In this document: piece by piece, positions 53,593 to 62,535 of the stretch | Layout: the number at the start of each line of letters is the position of its first letter | Numbering within the stretch: position 1 is the stretch's first letter | Position numbers and translations under genes: made by a program | Assembly: GCF_014697475.1 (NCBI RefSeq) | Contig: NZ_JACJRV010000035.1 | Coordinates: 1 to 64,000 of the forward strand | DNA: 64,000 nt | Direction: 5' to 3' | From: Nostoc sp. FACHB-152 | Lineage (GTDB): Bacteria > Cyanobacteriota > Cyanobacteriia > Cyanobacteriales > Nostocaceae | The notes under the pieces: model-generated | The model's input: only the letters and a program-made list of their open reading frames with translations | Database searches by the model: none | Told to the model about the DNA's origin: nothing

Positions 53593-54579
53593 ATGAGCAA
53601 AATTAAATGCAAAGGTTTGATTATATTTTTACTTATAGGAAGCGTAATTTCAACTACCGGAAGCTGTAAGTTTGAATCCAAAGTATCAAAAGAATCCACA
53701 ATCATACCAGAATCAGAAATAACTTCTACAAAGTACAGTTGTAAATACTGGAATAAAAGTATAGGTAAAGGATCTCCTGATAAACTCAACAATATTTTAG
53801 TAACTGGCAGCGAATTAGGCGACAGTGGATTAGGAGATTTATATGAAGAAAAATGGGATGATTGTTTCGTTTTTTTAAATAAAAGCAAACAAATACTGGT
53901 GATTGAAGTCAGTACTAGTTGGAACAGTAGCGACATGAATATAATTAATACGCAAAAGAAAGTATTGGAATTAGATATTAGTAGTAAAAAATATATAGAA
54001 AAAACCATTGATATAATAGGAGATAAAGAGAATTTTAATGATTTAACTCCTATGTTTCATCAAGACTTAGCAACTTATGAGATTGAAACAGAGCCAGTAG
54101 TAAATAGAACTATAATTTATCTTGAAGAAGCTGCCAATTCTTTAAAAAAAGAAGGGTCTGAGTGGGCTAAATTTGATTGGCGAGAAAGAGTTGAGTTAGA
54201 TGCCATTACATACGAAAAATTATTCCCTGGTAAAATCAGTAAATTTAATCCTGAATTAACTCAACTGACTGAAGGGATGCCTTACTCTAAAGTACGTGAA
54301 ATTTTATTTAATAATGGATGGAAAGCTCACAATGAGCCAATAGATGAATCCGAGTATGATAGACCTACGTACCAAGATTTAGTTATTAATCAAGGCTACA
54401 AAGAGTATTTATTTTGTTCTGGTACTGGCTTAGGTATCTGTAGCTTTAAGTTTATAAATGATCAACATCAATCAGTAGAAATACTAACGGCTGGAGACCC
54501 TCAAGGCAGCGTATTCTATAAAATATCTGACCTGAAAACTTCCCCTGAGTCGCATAGTAAAACTGATAGTCTGCCATAA
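53593..54579 (+). CDS. Putative lipoprotein of unknown function
   Basis: A 328-residue protein beginning with a basic start and hydrophobic stretch (CKGLIIFLLIGSVISTTGSC), which reads as a lipoprotein signal with Cys25 after TGS. The mature part is acidic and rich in Ser, Asn and Lys. No repeated units occur. Conserved-looking pieces are LTEGMPYSKVREILFNNGW in the last third, which resembles the SmpA/OmlA-like 'G-M-x-x-x-x-V' motif, and YLFCSGTGLGICSFKFINDQ. The coding DNA is AT-rich like the ATP-grasp gene upstream. No clear Shine-Dalgarno site is present. Function unknown. Confidence 0.8.
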   Translation: MSKIKCKGLIIFLLIGSVISTTGSCKFESKVSKESTIIPESEITSTKYSCKYWNKSIGKGSPDKLNNILVTGSELGDSGLGDLYEEKWDDCFVFLNKSKQILVIEVSTSWNSSDMNIINTQKKVLELDISSKKYIEKTIDIIGDKENFNDLTPMFHQDLATYEIETEPVVNRTIIYLEEAANSLKKEGSEWAKFDWRERVELDAITYEKLFPGKISKFNPELTQLTEGMPYSKVREILFNNGWKAHNEPIDESEYDRPTYQDLVINQGYKEYLFCSGTGLGICSFKFINDQHQSVEILTAGDPQGSVFYKISDLKTSPESHSKTDSLP

Positions 54580-54699
54580 ATAGATCTGACTATAAAAAGT
54601 ATAATATTATTGTATTTAACTCTAATGTTTTTGACCGTTTTCTTTAAAACATTGGATTAAACAATAAAGCTTTATTTTTCAATAATACACGATTAATAA

Positions 54700-54727
54700 G
54701 GTGCGTTAGCCTTCGGCATAACACACC
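54700..54727. repeat. GGTGCGTT-type hairpin
   Basis: GGTGCGTTAGCC and GGCATAACACACC pair around TTC. It belongs to the same intergenic repeat family as 21309-21400 and lies just past the stop of the minus-strand ppx gene. Confidence 0.65.
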
Positions 54728-54743
54728 ACTACTTATTTTGGTA

Positions 54744-56393
54744 TTAGCTGATGGCTACTTTAGAAGGTTCTAAAGTGACAAATAGCCTAAGACCGAATTC
54801 TGCTTCAAATACACCTTTTTTGTAATCTAAACTCCACATTTCTAATGTGCAATCATCATCAGGGTAAGAGGGAAAAACTAATAGGTGAAACTCTTGATCA
54901 TCAGGATAATATTTACACTGAATTTGAGAGATAGCTCCAATTTGCCGCCTATCTAAGGCTACAGCTAATCTTAAAATCGCACTTAATTGACTGACTATTT
55001 GGCGATGATTCTTACCTAATAAATTACGGAAGTTTTCGTGCTTTTTCTTAGGTGGTGATTTGCGATGATAACGGGCTATATTCGCAATAATTTCTATCTC
55101 AGTTTCGGTATAGCCTAGCAGTTCCCCATTGCGAATTAAATAGTAAGAATGTTTGTGGTGAGATGAATGGCTAATATAATGACCACAATTGTGTAAGATA
55201 GCTGCTGCCCACAATAATTGACGCTCTTCATCTTCCCAGTTGTGAAGGATGCCTTGAGTTTGGTCAAATAAACTCAGGGCGAATACAGCTACGCGATCGC
55301 TATGTTCGATATTGATATGATATTTATTTACCAGCTTCAGCACACTGCGCTGGCGAATTGAACTTTGAAAGCGCAATCGGTCTTCGATTAAACCGTGGGC
55401 TAGCATCCAATCGACAATTACCCCTTCCCGCAAAGCGCGTCCACATAAAGTTACAGAATTTACACCCAACAGTATCATCGCTTCTTGAAGTACGATCGCA
55501 CCAGCTAAGATGACTTCTGACCGCTTCTCTGGCATACCTGGGATCGTAGCCCTTTCGACATTGGACATTTTCGCCAAACGATTCACCCATTCCCGCAACT
55601 CTTCTAGGCTGAATTCATAGCCATTGAGTGTAGAAGGTTCAACACCCAACTTTTCGCGCGCATTAATCAACGCTATGGTTTCAATTGTGCCGGATGTTCC
55701 CACCAAACGCGGAGACTCACCCGACTGAATATTTGCTAGCACTTCTTCTACAGAACGTTCTAGCATTCCCCGTGCGTAAGCTTGCAAATATTGAAACTCA
55801 ATGTTATTGATGGGGTCGGTGGTGATTAATTCAGTAGTCAGCCTGACTGCACCCACCTTAGTACTAGTCAAAGCCCTTGGTTCATGGCTATCGCCCAAAA
55901 TAATTTCTGTGGAACCGCCACCAATATCAATAATGATGTGGGGCTGGTTGTTAAATTCCATCCCCGACAGCACTCCTAAATAGATGCGGCGTGCTTCTTC
56001 TTGACCAGAAATTAAGTCAACGCTTAAACCTAATTCGCTGTCTATCTGGTGGAGAAAATCTTTGCCATTGGGGGCTTCGCGCACTGCACTCGTCGCCACA
56101 GCAATAATAGTTTCAGCATTGAAAGTTTGAGCGAGTGTTTGAAAACGCCGCAAACAAGCGATCGCTTTTGCTATGATCTCTGGTTTTAACTCGCCAGTGA
56201 TTAAATCGCGATCGCCCAGCCTCACAGTCTCTTTTTCTCTGGTAATGATGCTAAAAGCTGGTAAAGTCGCGTCAATTTTTACTACTACCATGTGCAGAGA
56301 ATTGGTTCCCATATCAATGGCAGCAATAATCCGGTGTTGCTGAACTGGTTGCGTTTTCACACTTTCCCAGTTAGCCGAAACTAAATTTAGCAT
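54744..56393 (-). CDS. ppx: Exopolyphosphatase / pppGpp phosphohydrolase (Ppx/GppA)
   Basis: A 549-residue protein. The N-terminal ASKHA-type phosphatase has AAIDMGTNSLHMVVVKID, RLGDRDLITGELKP, ATSAVREAPNGKDFL, IIDIGGGSTEIILGD and LVGTSGTIETIALI. The C-terminal HD-type domain has LLWAAAILHNCGHYISHSSH and HKHSYYLIRNGELLGYTETE. Ppx releases phosphate from polyphosphate; GppA converts pppGpp to ppGpp, and the two cannot be told apart here. The gene is divergent from ubiA. Confidence 0.95.
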   Translation of the reverse strand: MLNLVSANWESVKTQPVQQHRIIAAIDMGTNSLHMVVVKIDATLPAFSIITREKETVRLGDRDLITGELKPEIIAKAIACLRRFQTLAQTFNAETIIAVATSAVREAPNGKDFLHQIDSELGLSVDLISGQEEARRIYLGVLSGMEFNNQPHIIIDIGGGSTEIILGDSHEPRALTSTKVGAVRLTTELITTDPINNIEFQYLQAYARGMLERSVEEVLANIQSGESPRLVGTSGTIETIALINAREKLGVEPSTLNGYEFSLEELREWVNRLAKMSNVERATIPGMPEKRSEVILAGAIVLQEAMILLGVNSVTLCGRALREGVIVDWMLAHGLIEDRLRFQSSIRQRSVLKLVNKYHINIEHSDRVAVFALSLFDQTQGILHNWEDEERQLLWAAAILHNCGHYISHSSHHKHSYYLIRNGELLGYTETEIEIIANIARYHRKSPPKKKHENFRNLLGKNHRQIVSQLSAILRLAVALDRRQIGAISQIQCKYYPDDQEFHLLVFPSYPDDDCTLEMWSLDYKKGVFEAEFGLRLFVTLEPSKVAIS

Positions 56394-56666
56394 CTAGTTT
56401 TCTCTCTCTATTTAGGAAGGACGATAAAAGATGGTGTGTCGGAATTATGGAATTTGAAACTGGTTGCCACAGATGCATTTTCAGGCTGATCGTGTTCAGA
56501 CGCTACCTGAGTTAGGTAGATTTACCCTGCCATTTACAAGTTGAGTGACGATTGAAATGTGTGCAACGTTGCAAATTTAGGTTGTGTTTTTACAAATAAC
56601 AAATAAAGTTATTCTATAGATGTAAAGTTGTGTTAATTCATCAAAATTAATTTTTTCTAGAATTCT

Positions 56667-57548
56667 ATGTTGACTACGCCAGAACGCAACCAGGAACCTG
56701 TATGGCTTGTGATTATGCGGCTTTTAAGGTGGCACAAACCGGAAGGGCGGCTGATTTTGATGATTCCTGCCCTGTGGGCTGTGTTTTTGGCGGCTGCTGG
56801 TCAACCGCCTTTACCTTTGGTGGGAGTGATTGTTTTAGGTACTCTCGCCACCAGTGCGGCTGGATGCGTGGTTAACGATTTGTGGGATAAAGATATTGAT
56901 CCTGAAGTCGAGAGAACACGCGATCGCCCCTTAGCATCTCGCGCCTTATCTATCAAAGTTGGCATTGTAGTAGCGATCGTGGCACTAGCCTGTGCGGCTA
57001 TTCTTGCATTTTATCTTAATCCTCTAAGCTTCTGGCTATCTGTCGCAGCAGTTCCCGTAATTCTCCTCTATCCAGGGGCAAAGCGAGTATTTCCTGTGCC
57101 GCAACTGGTACTGTCTATCGCTTGGGGTTTTGCCGTCTTAATTAGCTGGAGTGCAGTCACTCAAAACATTTCCCAGCCAACTTGGTTACTTTGGGGTGCA
57201 ACAGTACTGTGGACATTAGGATTTGATACTGTTTATGCCATGAGCGACAAGGAAGATGACCGACGCATAGGTATTAATTCTAGTGCTTTATTTTTTGGCA
57301 AATATGCCCCAACCGCCATCGGGATTTTCTTCGCTGGCACAGTTTTGTTATTAGCTTGGCTGGGTGCTGCAATCAATCTTCACCTCGCCTTTTGGATAAG
57401 CCTAGCACTAGCTACCATCGCCTGGGTTTGGCAGTATTGGCGATTAATACAGCCACATTTGCCTAACGCCGCTTACGCCCAAATGTTCCGACAAAACGTT
57501 TGGATAGGCTTCATACTCCTAGCAGGCATGATTGCAGGATCTTTCTAA
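56667..57548 (+). CDS. ubiA: 4-hydroxybenzoate polyprenyltransferase (plastoquinone route)
   Basis: UbiA prenyltransferases attach a polyprenyl chain (solanesyl in cyanobacteria) to 4-hydroxybenzoate in plastoquinone synthesis. The 293-residue protein has about eight membrane helices. The first Asp-rich motif is NDLWDKDIDPEVERTRDRPL (N70 to L89), and the second is DTVYAMSDKEDDRRIG. Both bind the magnesium-diphosphate. The loop RWHKPEGRLILMIPALWAVF is also typical. It faces ppx across 273 nt. Confidence 0.94.
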   Translation: MLTTPERNQEPVWLVIMRLLRWHKPEGRLILMIPALWAVFLAAAGQPPLPLVGVIVLGTLATSAAGCVVNDLWDKDIDPEVERTRDRPLASRALSIKVGIVVAIVALACAAILAFYLNPLSFWLSVAAVPVILLYPGAKRVFPVPQLVLSIAWGFAVLISWSAVTQNISQPTWLLWGATVLWTLGFDTVYAMSDKEDDRRIGINSSALFFGKYAPTAIGIFFAGTVLLLAWLGAAINLHLAFWISLALATIAWVWQYWRLIQPHLPNAAYAQMFRQNVWIGFILLAGMIAGSF

Positions 57549-57775
57549 AAAACTCTGCGTCACTCTGCGTTTACCTCCGGATACCTCCGCGTTTAAAAAA
57601 CCAAAACCCTCCATTCCCCACATCAGGACAATTTACAATACTTTTACAAATCTCCCGTAATTTCCCGGTTTACACAAAGATTCCATCAATATCTTTAGTG
57701 TTACCTCCGCAATTGTACGAAGGAGTAGTTTACTAGTTGGATATATGCCCATGAAAATTGGAAGTATCCAACTCA

Positions 57776-58354
57776 ATGCAGCGATCGCACCTTGCTAAAG
57801 CCGCCACGATAGTTTTCCTCTCCCTTGGCAGTCTTGGTATTGTTGGGGGAAGTTTTTTTCTCAGAAAAGCATTCAGTAGTACCACTGAATCACAAATCAT
57901 CAATAATCCGAACCGCTACAGTGAAATCCGCAATCAACTTTGGGCAAGTCAATCAGAAATTCAACATTTTCCTCATGAAATTCCTGCTGATGCTAAAAAT
58001 GTTCGCATCGCTTACTCACCAGGAGTTGCACAAGCTAGTAGTTTCTTTCAAGCAAGAGTTAAAAAATCCCCAGAACAGATTCAAAATTTACTCACCCAAT
58101 ATAGAAAACTTGCCAAATATAAATATTTAGGCGGCGACACCAACGACCACGCCAACTTTCCTAACGGTGTCCCAACTACTTTTTTCTACACAGGTGATAA
58201 TGCTGGCGAAGCTTTTCCCCCTAGTTATGAAATATTAGTATTCAATGCCCAAGATAAAGGCAATCCTGGCTTTAAATGGAATCATGGTGATAGCTATGGC
58301 GTAGCAATTAATAGTTCAGATTCAGAAATTGTTTATTGGGCTGAAAAATGGTAA
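57776..58354 (+). CDS. Conserved exported protein of unknown function
   Basis: The ATG at 57776 gives 192 residues; a TTG at 57758 is in frame. An N-terminal hydrophobic segment (IVFLSLGSLGIVGGSFFL) is a membrane anchor or signal. The rest is soluble: EIPADAKNVRIAYSPGVAQA, FFQARVKKSPEQIQNLLTQY, NFPNGVPTTFFYTGDNAGEA and a Trp-rich C-terminus. I do not recognise it. It precedes the mazEF pair by 126 nt but seems separate. Confidence 0.82.
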   Translation: MQRSHLAKAATIVFLSLGSLGIVGGSFFLRKAFSSTTESQIINNPNRYSEIRNQLWASQSEIQHFPHEIPADAKNVRIAYSPGVAQASSFFQARVKKSPEQIQNLLTQYRKLAKYKYLGGDTNDHANFPNGVPTTFFYTGDNAGEAFPPSYEILVFNAQDKGNPGFKWNHGDSYGVAINSSDSEIVYWAEKW

Positions 58355-58480
58355 AGCGGATGGGATGTTGACATCAACCATTTTAATTTGTATCTTCAAA
58401 GTATATACGTCAGACAGTAACTATTACAAAATGTTGAAGTTTAGACGTGTGGCTCTCTCACACAACATTTGGAGATAGCT

Positions 58481-58723
58481 ATGACAGCATTTGTTGCTAA
58501 ATGGGGAAATAGTTTAGCTGTTCGCATTCCCAGATATATAGCTGAACAAGCACACGTGACAGAAGGGACAACGATAAACTTTAGTGTGGAAGGTGGCAGT
58601 ATTGTAATTACACCACAGAAGAGAAAAAAATACACACTTGATGAATTGCTTGAAGGGATGACTCCTGATAATTTTCATCCAGAATTTGACACAGGAAACG
58701 CTGTGGGGAATGAAGATTGGTAG
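58481..58723 (+). CDS. mazE: MazE-type antitoxin (AbrB-like)
   Basis: ATG 58481 has GGAG about 7 nt upstream. The 80-residue protein begins with a swapped-hairpin AbrB/MazE DNA-binding domain (AFVAKWGNSLAVRIPRYIAE, then TINFSVEGGSIVITP). An acidic C-terminal tail (LDELLEGMTPDNFHPEFDTG) follows, which in MazE lies across the toxin to block it. The stop overlaps the mazF start by 7 nt. A 5-bp inverted repeat (GTGTG...CACAC, 58447-58463) just upstream is a possible operator for self-repression. Confidence 0.93.
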   Translation: MTAFVAKWGNSLAVRIPRYIAEQAHVTEGTTINFSVEGGSIVITPQKRKKYTLDELLEGMTPDNFHPEFDTGNAVGNEDW

Positions 58724-59160
58724 CTAGTTCTTACTTTCCCGACAGAGGAGATATTGTCAAATTAGAGTTTGGTTCTGCACAACAGTTCACGGCTGACTCA
58801 ATTCGACGTGCATTTACCCTTCATGCGTCAGGAATGCCATTTGATGATATTGCCAGAACTTTAAATAATGAACTACAACAACAAGGGCGCGAGCAAATTG
58901 GCTACCGCCCTGTTCTTGTCATATCTCCCCTTCAATACAATCGAATGGCTTCTCTGGTTTTAGTATGTCCTATTACAAGCAATTCAAAAGGACTTAATTT
59001 TGAAGTTCCACTTGGGGAAGGAATGCAAACGAAAGGAGTTATCTTATCAGACCAAATTAAAACCCTAGATTGGCGAGCTAGAAAGGTAAGATTTGTGGAG
59101 AAGATTTCTCAAGATTTACTAGAAGAAGTACAAGCGAGGCTGGAAACATTAATTTTCTAA
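58717..59160 (+). CDS. mazF: MazF/PemK toxin with an HTH-like insertion
   Basis: MazF toxins are mRNA interferases. The 147-residue protein starts at TTG 58717, overlapping mazE by 7 nt. The core is YFPDRGDIVKLEF, then GREQIGYRPVLVISPLQYNR, LVLVCPITSNSKGLNFEVPL and VILSDQIKTLDWRARKVRFV. The conserved Arg of YRPVLV and the Thr of PITS are present. Between the first two strands, where MazF normally has a short loop, there are about 35 extra residues (TADSIRRAFTLHASGMPFDD, IARTLNNELQQ). They resemble a helix-turn-helix of recombinase type and make the protein longer than a standard MazF (about 110). The 3' end overlaps the P450 stop. Confidence 0.92.
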   Translation: MVASSYFPDRGDIVKLEFGSAQQFTADSIRRAFTLHASGMPFDDIARTLNNELQQQGREQIGYRPVLVISPLQYNRMASLVLVCPITSNSKGLNFEVPLGEGMQTKGVILSDQIKTLDWRARKVRFVEKISQDLLEEVQARLETLIF

Positions 59161-60527
59161 AACTTCTCCTTCACTTTTAAATGTACGCCGCCAGATGGCG
59201 CAAATACTATCCCCCGACGCACTGGTTTGAGAGGAACTTTATCCAGCAATTCTAGCGAGTATTGCGATAAAATTGTTGCCAAAACTAACTTCATTTCAAA
59301 TAAAGCAAACGCCATTCCTAAACAGCGACGATTTCCCCCACCAAAAGGCAAATATTCATAGGGTGAAAATTGCCGTTCGAGAAAACGTTCTGGACGAAAA
59401 CGCTTAGGTTCGGGATAAATATCAGGATTATGGTGTGTGGAATAGATACAGACAGATACCATCATTCCTTTAGGCAAATCGTAACCCATCAATTGCATCG
59501 GTGCTTGAAGAATGCGCGGTAAAGCAAAGAAAACAATTGGATAAATTCGCAGCGTTTCGGAACAGACAGCATTTAAATATGGAAGTTGAGTAATTGTTGT
59601 GGGGTCTGCATTAGCAATATCAATTGAGTTGAGTTCTTGCAATAATTTTTCGCGCACTTCTGGGTGATAGTGAACCCAATATAACGCCCAAGCTAATGCG
59701 ATCGCAGTCGTTTCATGACCAGCGAACAGCATAGTCATCAATTCGTCACGTAACTCTACATCACTCATGGGTTGACCATTTTCATCCCTTGCAGCCAATA
59801 GCAAACTCAGGATGTCTTCACCTTGAGGTTGATTGCGGCGTTCACGAATTTCTTGGTAAATTAGTTCATCAAGCTGTTGTCTACGGCGGAGAAATTTACC
59901 CCAAGGACTCCAAGCACCTAAATCGCGTTGTAATGATTTAAAAAATAGGAAAACCGCACTCAAAGGCTCATTAAAAGTATTCAACATCTCAATTAAGATT
60001 TGCTGAATTTGTTCGTAAGGTTCTCCTTCTTGTAGCCCAAAAACAGTGCGTAAAATTACTTTTAGAGAAATACTTTGCATTTGCGGATGAGCGACAAATG
60101 ATTGCCCGACTGTCCATTCACTAGTAACTTGTTTAGTAATTTCTTCAATAACTTTACCATAAGCTTTCATGCGATCACCGTGGAAGGGAGGCATCAAAAG
60201 TTTACGCTGTTTTAGGTGGCGATCGCCATCCATTAAAATTAACGAGTTTGTTCCTAATAAAGGTAAAACAATATCACTTCCTGAGCCTGATTCTAAGAAT
60301 TTAGAATCAGCAGTAAATAGTTCTTGAATTCCTTGCGGATTACTCAAAATGATCTGTCGTGGAAATCCCACAAATCTAGAGAGAAATATATCTCCATATA
60401 GCTCTTGATGTCTATCTAAGTTCTCTATTGGTTGCAGAATTGCTCGGATTGTTTGCAGCCATTCTGGTTCGCGTGCTTCAACTGGTAGTTTAGGAAGGAT
60501 TGGAGAATTTTGTTTGAGAGTAATCAT
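59157..60527 (-). CDS. Cytochrome P450, CYP110-like
   Basis: A 456-residue soluble P450. The I helix has AGHETTAIALAWALYWVHYH, the K helix ETLRIYP (ExxR), and the heme loop EYLPFGGGNRRCLGMAFALF with proximal Cys402. The N-terminus (PKLPVEAREPEWLQTIRAIL) and the overall pattern resemble the cyanobacterial CYP110 group, which oxidises fatty acids, alkanes or terpenes. The substrate is unknown, and no terpene synthase is nearby. It needs ferredoxin-type electron donors. The stop overlaps the mazF stop: CTAA at 59157-59160 supplies TAG on one strand and TAA on the other. Confidence 0.94.
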   Translation of the reverse strand: MITLKQNSPILPKLPVEAREPEWLQTIRAILQPIENLDRHQELYGDIFLSRFVGFPRQIILSNPQGIQELFTADSKFLESGSGSDIVLPLLGTNSLILMDGDRHLKQRKLLMPPFHGDRMKAYGKVIEEITKQVTSEWTVGQSFVAHPQMQSISLKVILRTVFGLQEGEPYEQIQQILIEMLNTFNEPLSAVFLFFKSLQRDLGAWSPWGKFLRRRQQLDELIYQEIRERRNQPQGEDILSLLLAARDENGQPMSDVELRDELMTMLFAGHETTAIALAWALYWVHYHPEVREKLLQELNSIDIANADPTTITQLPYLNAVCSETLRIYPIVFFALPRILQAPMQLMGYDLPKGMMVSVCIYSTHHNPDIYPEPKRFRPERFLERQFSPYEYLPFGGGNRRCLGMAFALFEMKLVLATILSQYSLELLDKVPLKPVRRGIVFAPSGGVHLKVKEKF

Positions 60528-60594
60528 TAGTTATACTCCTAGTTGGCTTTTTGCAACGCAGAGGGATAGGAGGTAATCGCAGCGAAAAGTTGAG

Positions 60595-60720
60595 CCAGTG
60601 CGTTGGGGAGGCAGCGCGGTGGACGGGTTTCCCGGCATAAAGCGACTGCCGTCGGGTTCCCCGACTTGTTCGCCTTGGTCTACTGGCGTTGCGTGCGGGG
60701 GTTCCCCCCGTTGAGCAAAC
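60595..60720. repeat. GC-rich modular palindromic repeat
   Basis: Consecutive palindromic modules (GACGGGTTTCCCGG, GTCGGGTTCCCCGAC, GCGGGGGTTCCCCCCG). Parts are shared, in inverted orientation, with 31014-31075 and with 33186-33226. It lies between the P450 and VOC genes and has no open frame. Confidence 0.75.
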
Positions 60721-60810
60721 TTTTCAAGACAAAGTTACGCTGAGAAATTCTAGCCGATGCGATCGCTCGTTAACTGCGAATTTATAAATAGCGATCGCTT
60801 CTAAAATAAA

Positions 60811-61236
60811 TCACTCCTGTTGTTTAGCTTGGGAAATAGTGAAATTTACTTCTTGACCATAAGCAAGCTCAAGATTATGACCGTCAGGGTCGCGGATAAA
60901 AGCCCAGTAACCAACCGGAGAACCGTAATCATGTGGCCCTAGTATAGAAAAACCCTCTGACTGGGCTTCATGGCAAAGGCGGTCTACTTCTTCGCGGCTT
61001 TTACAGGCTACGCCGAGGTGAAAACTAGGCGCGGGTTGGCATTGTGCTTTATCTAATTGGAGTAGCACAATCACGAATGGTCGAGTTAAATCACTAAGCC
61101 AAGCAACTTCTGTTGGATGAGTTACATCACTGCGGCGATGTACTACTTGCATACCAGCATACCTTTCATAGAAAGAAATGCTTTTATTGATGTCACTTAC
61201 CCCAAGTGCAACGTGAGTAAAGCCAAGATCAGGCAT
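60811..61236 (-). CDS. VOC-superfamily (glyoxalase/dioxygenase-like) protein
   Basis: A 141-residue protein with two beta-alpha-beta-beta-beta modules: FTHVALGVSDINKSISFYER, PFVIVLLQLDKAQ, SFHLGVACKSREEVDRLCHE, and WAFIRDPDGHNLELAYGQEV. Metal ligands seem to be His8 in THVAL and Glu in NLELAYG, with His in FHLGVA. The family covers lactoylglutathione lyases, bleomycin-resistance proteins and extradiol dioxygenases, so the substrate is open. Its upstream region is a 21-bp minisatellite, which lies within the leader or promoter. Confidence 0.9.
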   Translation of the reverse strand: MPDLGFTHVALGVSDINKSISFYERYAGMQVVHRRSDVTHPTEVAWLSDLTRPFVIVLLQLDKAQCQPAPSFHLGVACKSREEVDRLCHEAQSEGFSILGPHDYGSPVGYWAFIRDPDGHNLELAYGQEVNFTISQAKQQE

Positions 61237-61287
61237 TAGGGTTTCCTTCTCATAATCATTAATATATTTATGATTATGATATTTTGT

Positions 61288-61581
61288 GTTCTGAGCTTGG
61301 TGTTTTGAGTTCTGAGCTTGAAGTTCCGAGTTCTGAGCTTGGTGTTTTGAGTTCTGAGGTTAAAGTTCCGAGTTCTGAGCTTGGTGTTTTGAGTTCTGAG
61401 CTTGAAGTTCCGAGTTCTGAGCTTGGTGTTTTGAGTTCTGAGGTTGAAGTTCTGAGTTCTGAGCTTGGTGTTTTGAGTTCTGAGCTTGGTGTTTTGAGTT
61501 CTGAGGTTGAAGTTCCGAGTTCTGAGGTTAAAGTTCCGAGTTCTGAGGTTAAAGTTTCGTGTTCCGAGCTTGAAATTTCGT
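61288..61581. repeat. 21-bp minisatellite, 14 units built from heptamers
   Basis: Fourteen tandem 21-bp units, each three heptamers related to GTTYTGA. Two unit types, one with GCTTGGT in the middle and one with GCTTGAA or GGTTAAA, alternate for most of the array, giving a 42-bp higher-order period. The array has no stop codon in one frame on each strand, so long Ser-Glu-Leu repeat frames appear on both, which I do not take as genes. It lies between ndhK and the VOC gene. Confidence 0.9.
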
Positions 61582-61648
61582 GTTCTACAGATTCAACCTT
61601 TGCCTGAAACCTAGATAAACTCTGCATTTCTTAATGAATAATTACAAA

Positions 61649-62341
61649 TTATTCTAACTCCCGTTCAACTTCTGGCAATGCCAAGGGTAATTCTAATCCT
61701 TTCGCCTGAGCAATTTCCTGGGGTGGAGTTTCGCGGGATGAACTTGTGAGATATTTTCCATCAAGCACAGGTGTAACTGCCTTCATTTGATGACGAGTGC
61801 TGTAAAAACGGTGAGTTTGCCCAGTTTGCTGCCGTTCTTGAATGCTTTCGTTGGCAATCTTTTTTCGCAGTTTAATAATTGCATCAATAACTGCTTCTGG
61901 CCGGGGTGGACATCCGGGAATGTAAACATCAACTGGGATTAATTTATCTACACCACGCACCGCCGAAGGCGAATCAACACTAAACATTCCGCCGGTAATG
62001 GTGCAAGCTCCCATTGCAATCACATATTTTGGTTCTGGCATTTGTTCGTAAAGTCGCACCAAATTCGGTGCATACTTCATTGTGATTGTGCCTGCTGTAA
62101 TTAACAAATCTGCTTGTCGGGGAGTAGCACGGGGAATCATCCCAAATCGCTCTAAGTCAAAGCGAGATGCATAAGCAGCCATAAACTCCATGAAACAACA
62201 GGCTGTACCAAACATCATCGGATACAAACTGGACATTTTCGCCCAGTTATATAAATCATCCAAGGTTGTGAGGATGAAATTTTCTGAGAGATTTTGTGTA
62301 ACTTCGATATTCTCGACAGGGTTGATGATTGAGTTTGTCAT
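61649..62341 (-). CDS. ndhK: NAD(P)H-quinone oxidoreductase subunit K (NdhK), standing alone
   Basis: NdhK/NuoB carries the last iron-sulfur cluster (N2) of the NDH-1 complex on the thylakoid membrane, passing electrons to plastoquinone. The 230 residues include all four cluster ligands: C48 and C49 ([10 protein letters not shown]), C113 (MGACTITGG) and C144 ([10 protein letters not shown]). The C-terminal tail (from about 190) is long and variable. In cyanobacteria ndhK normally sits between ndhC and ndhJ. Here neither is adjacent: a minisatellite lies downstream and a divergent STAND gene upstream. It is either a second ndhK copy or a rearranged one. Confidence 0.95.
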   Translation of the reverse strand: MTNSIINPVENIEVTQNLSENFILTTLDDLYNWAKMSSLYPMMFGTACCFMEFMAAYASRFDLERFGMIPRATPRQADLLITAGTITMKYAPNLVRLYEQMPEPKYVIAMGACTITGGMFSVDSPSAVRGVDKLIPVDVYIPGCPPRPEAVIDAIIKLRKKIANESIQERQQTGQTHRFYSTRHQMKAVTPVLDGKYLTSSSRETPPQEIAQAKGLELPLALPEVERELE

Positions 62342-62535
62342 AAAATGAGACCCCCAACAATTACTATGTATATTCCATTTGTATTTGCCGCAGATATGCA
62401 GGCAAGTACGTTAAATTTCTTGATAATTAAAGTTTCGTTTGAGTTGCCCAACACCGCCAGTAAAGATAAAGGTCTTAAGCTGCTAACTTAAAACCTGTAA
62501 AATTAATCTAAACTTGGCGTTAGTTTTCTAAGCCA

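Noticed and set aside
61274-61627. Open reading frames on both strands through the minisatellite (SEL-repeat proteins of about 110 residues)
   Set aside because: Both frames arise only because the 21-bp unit has no stop codon in those frames. The predicted chains contain regular prolines that would break a coiled coil, and neither has a good ribosome binding site.
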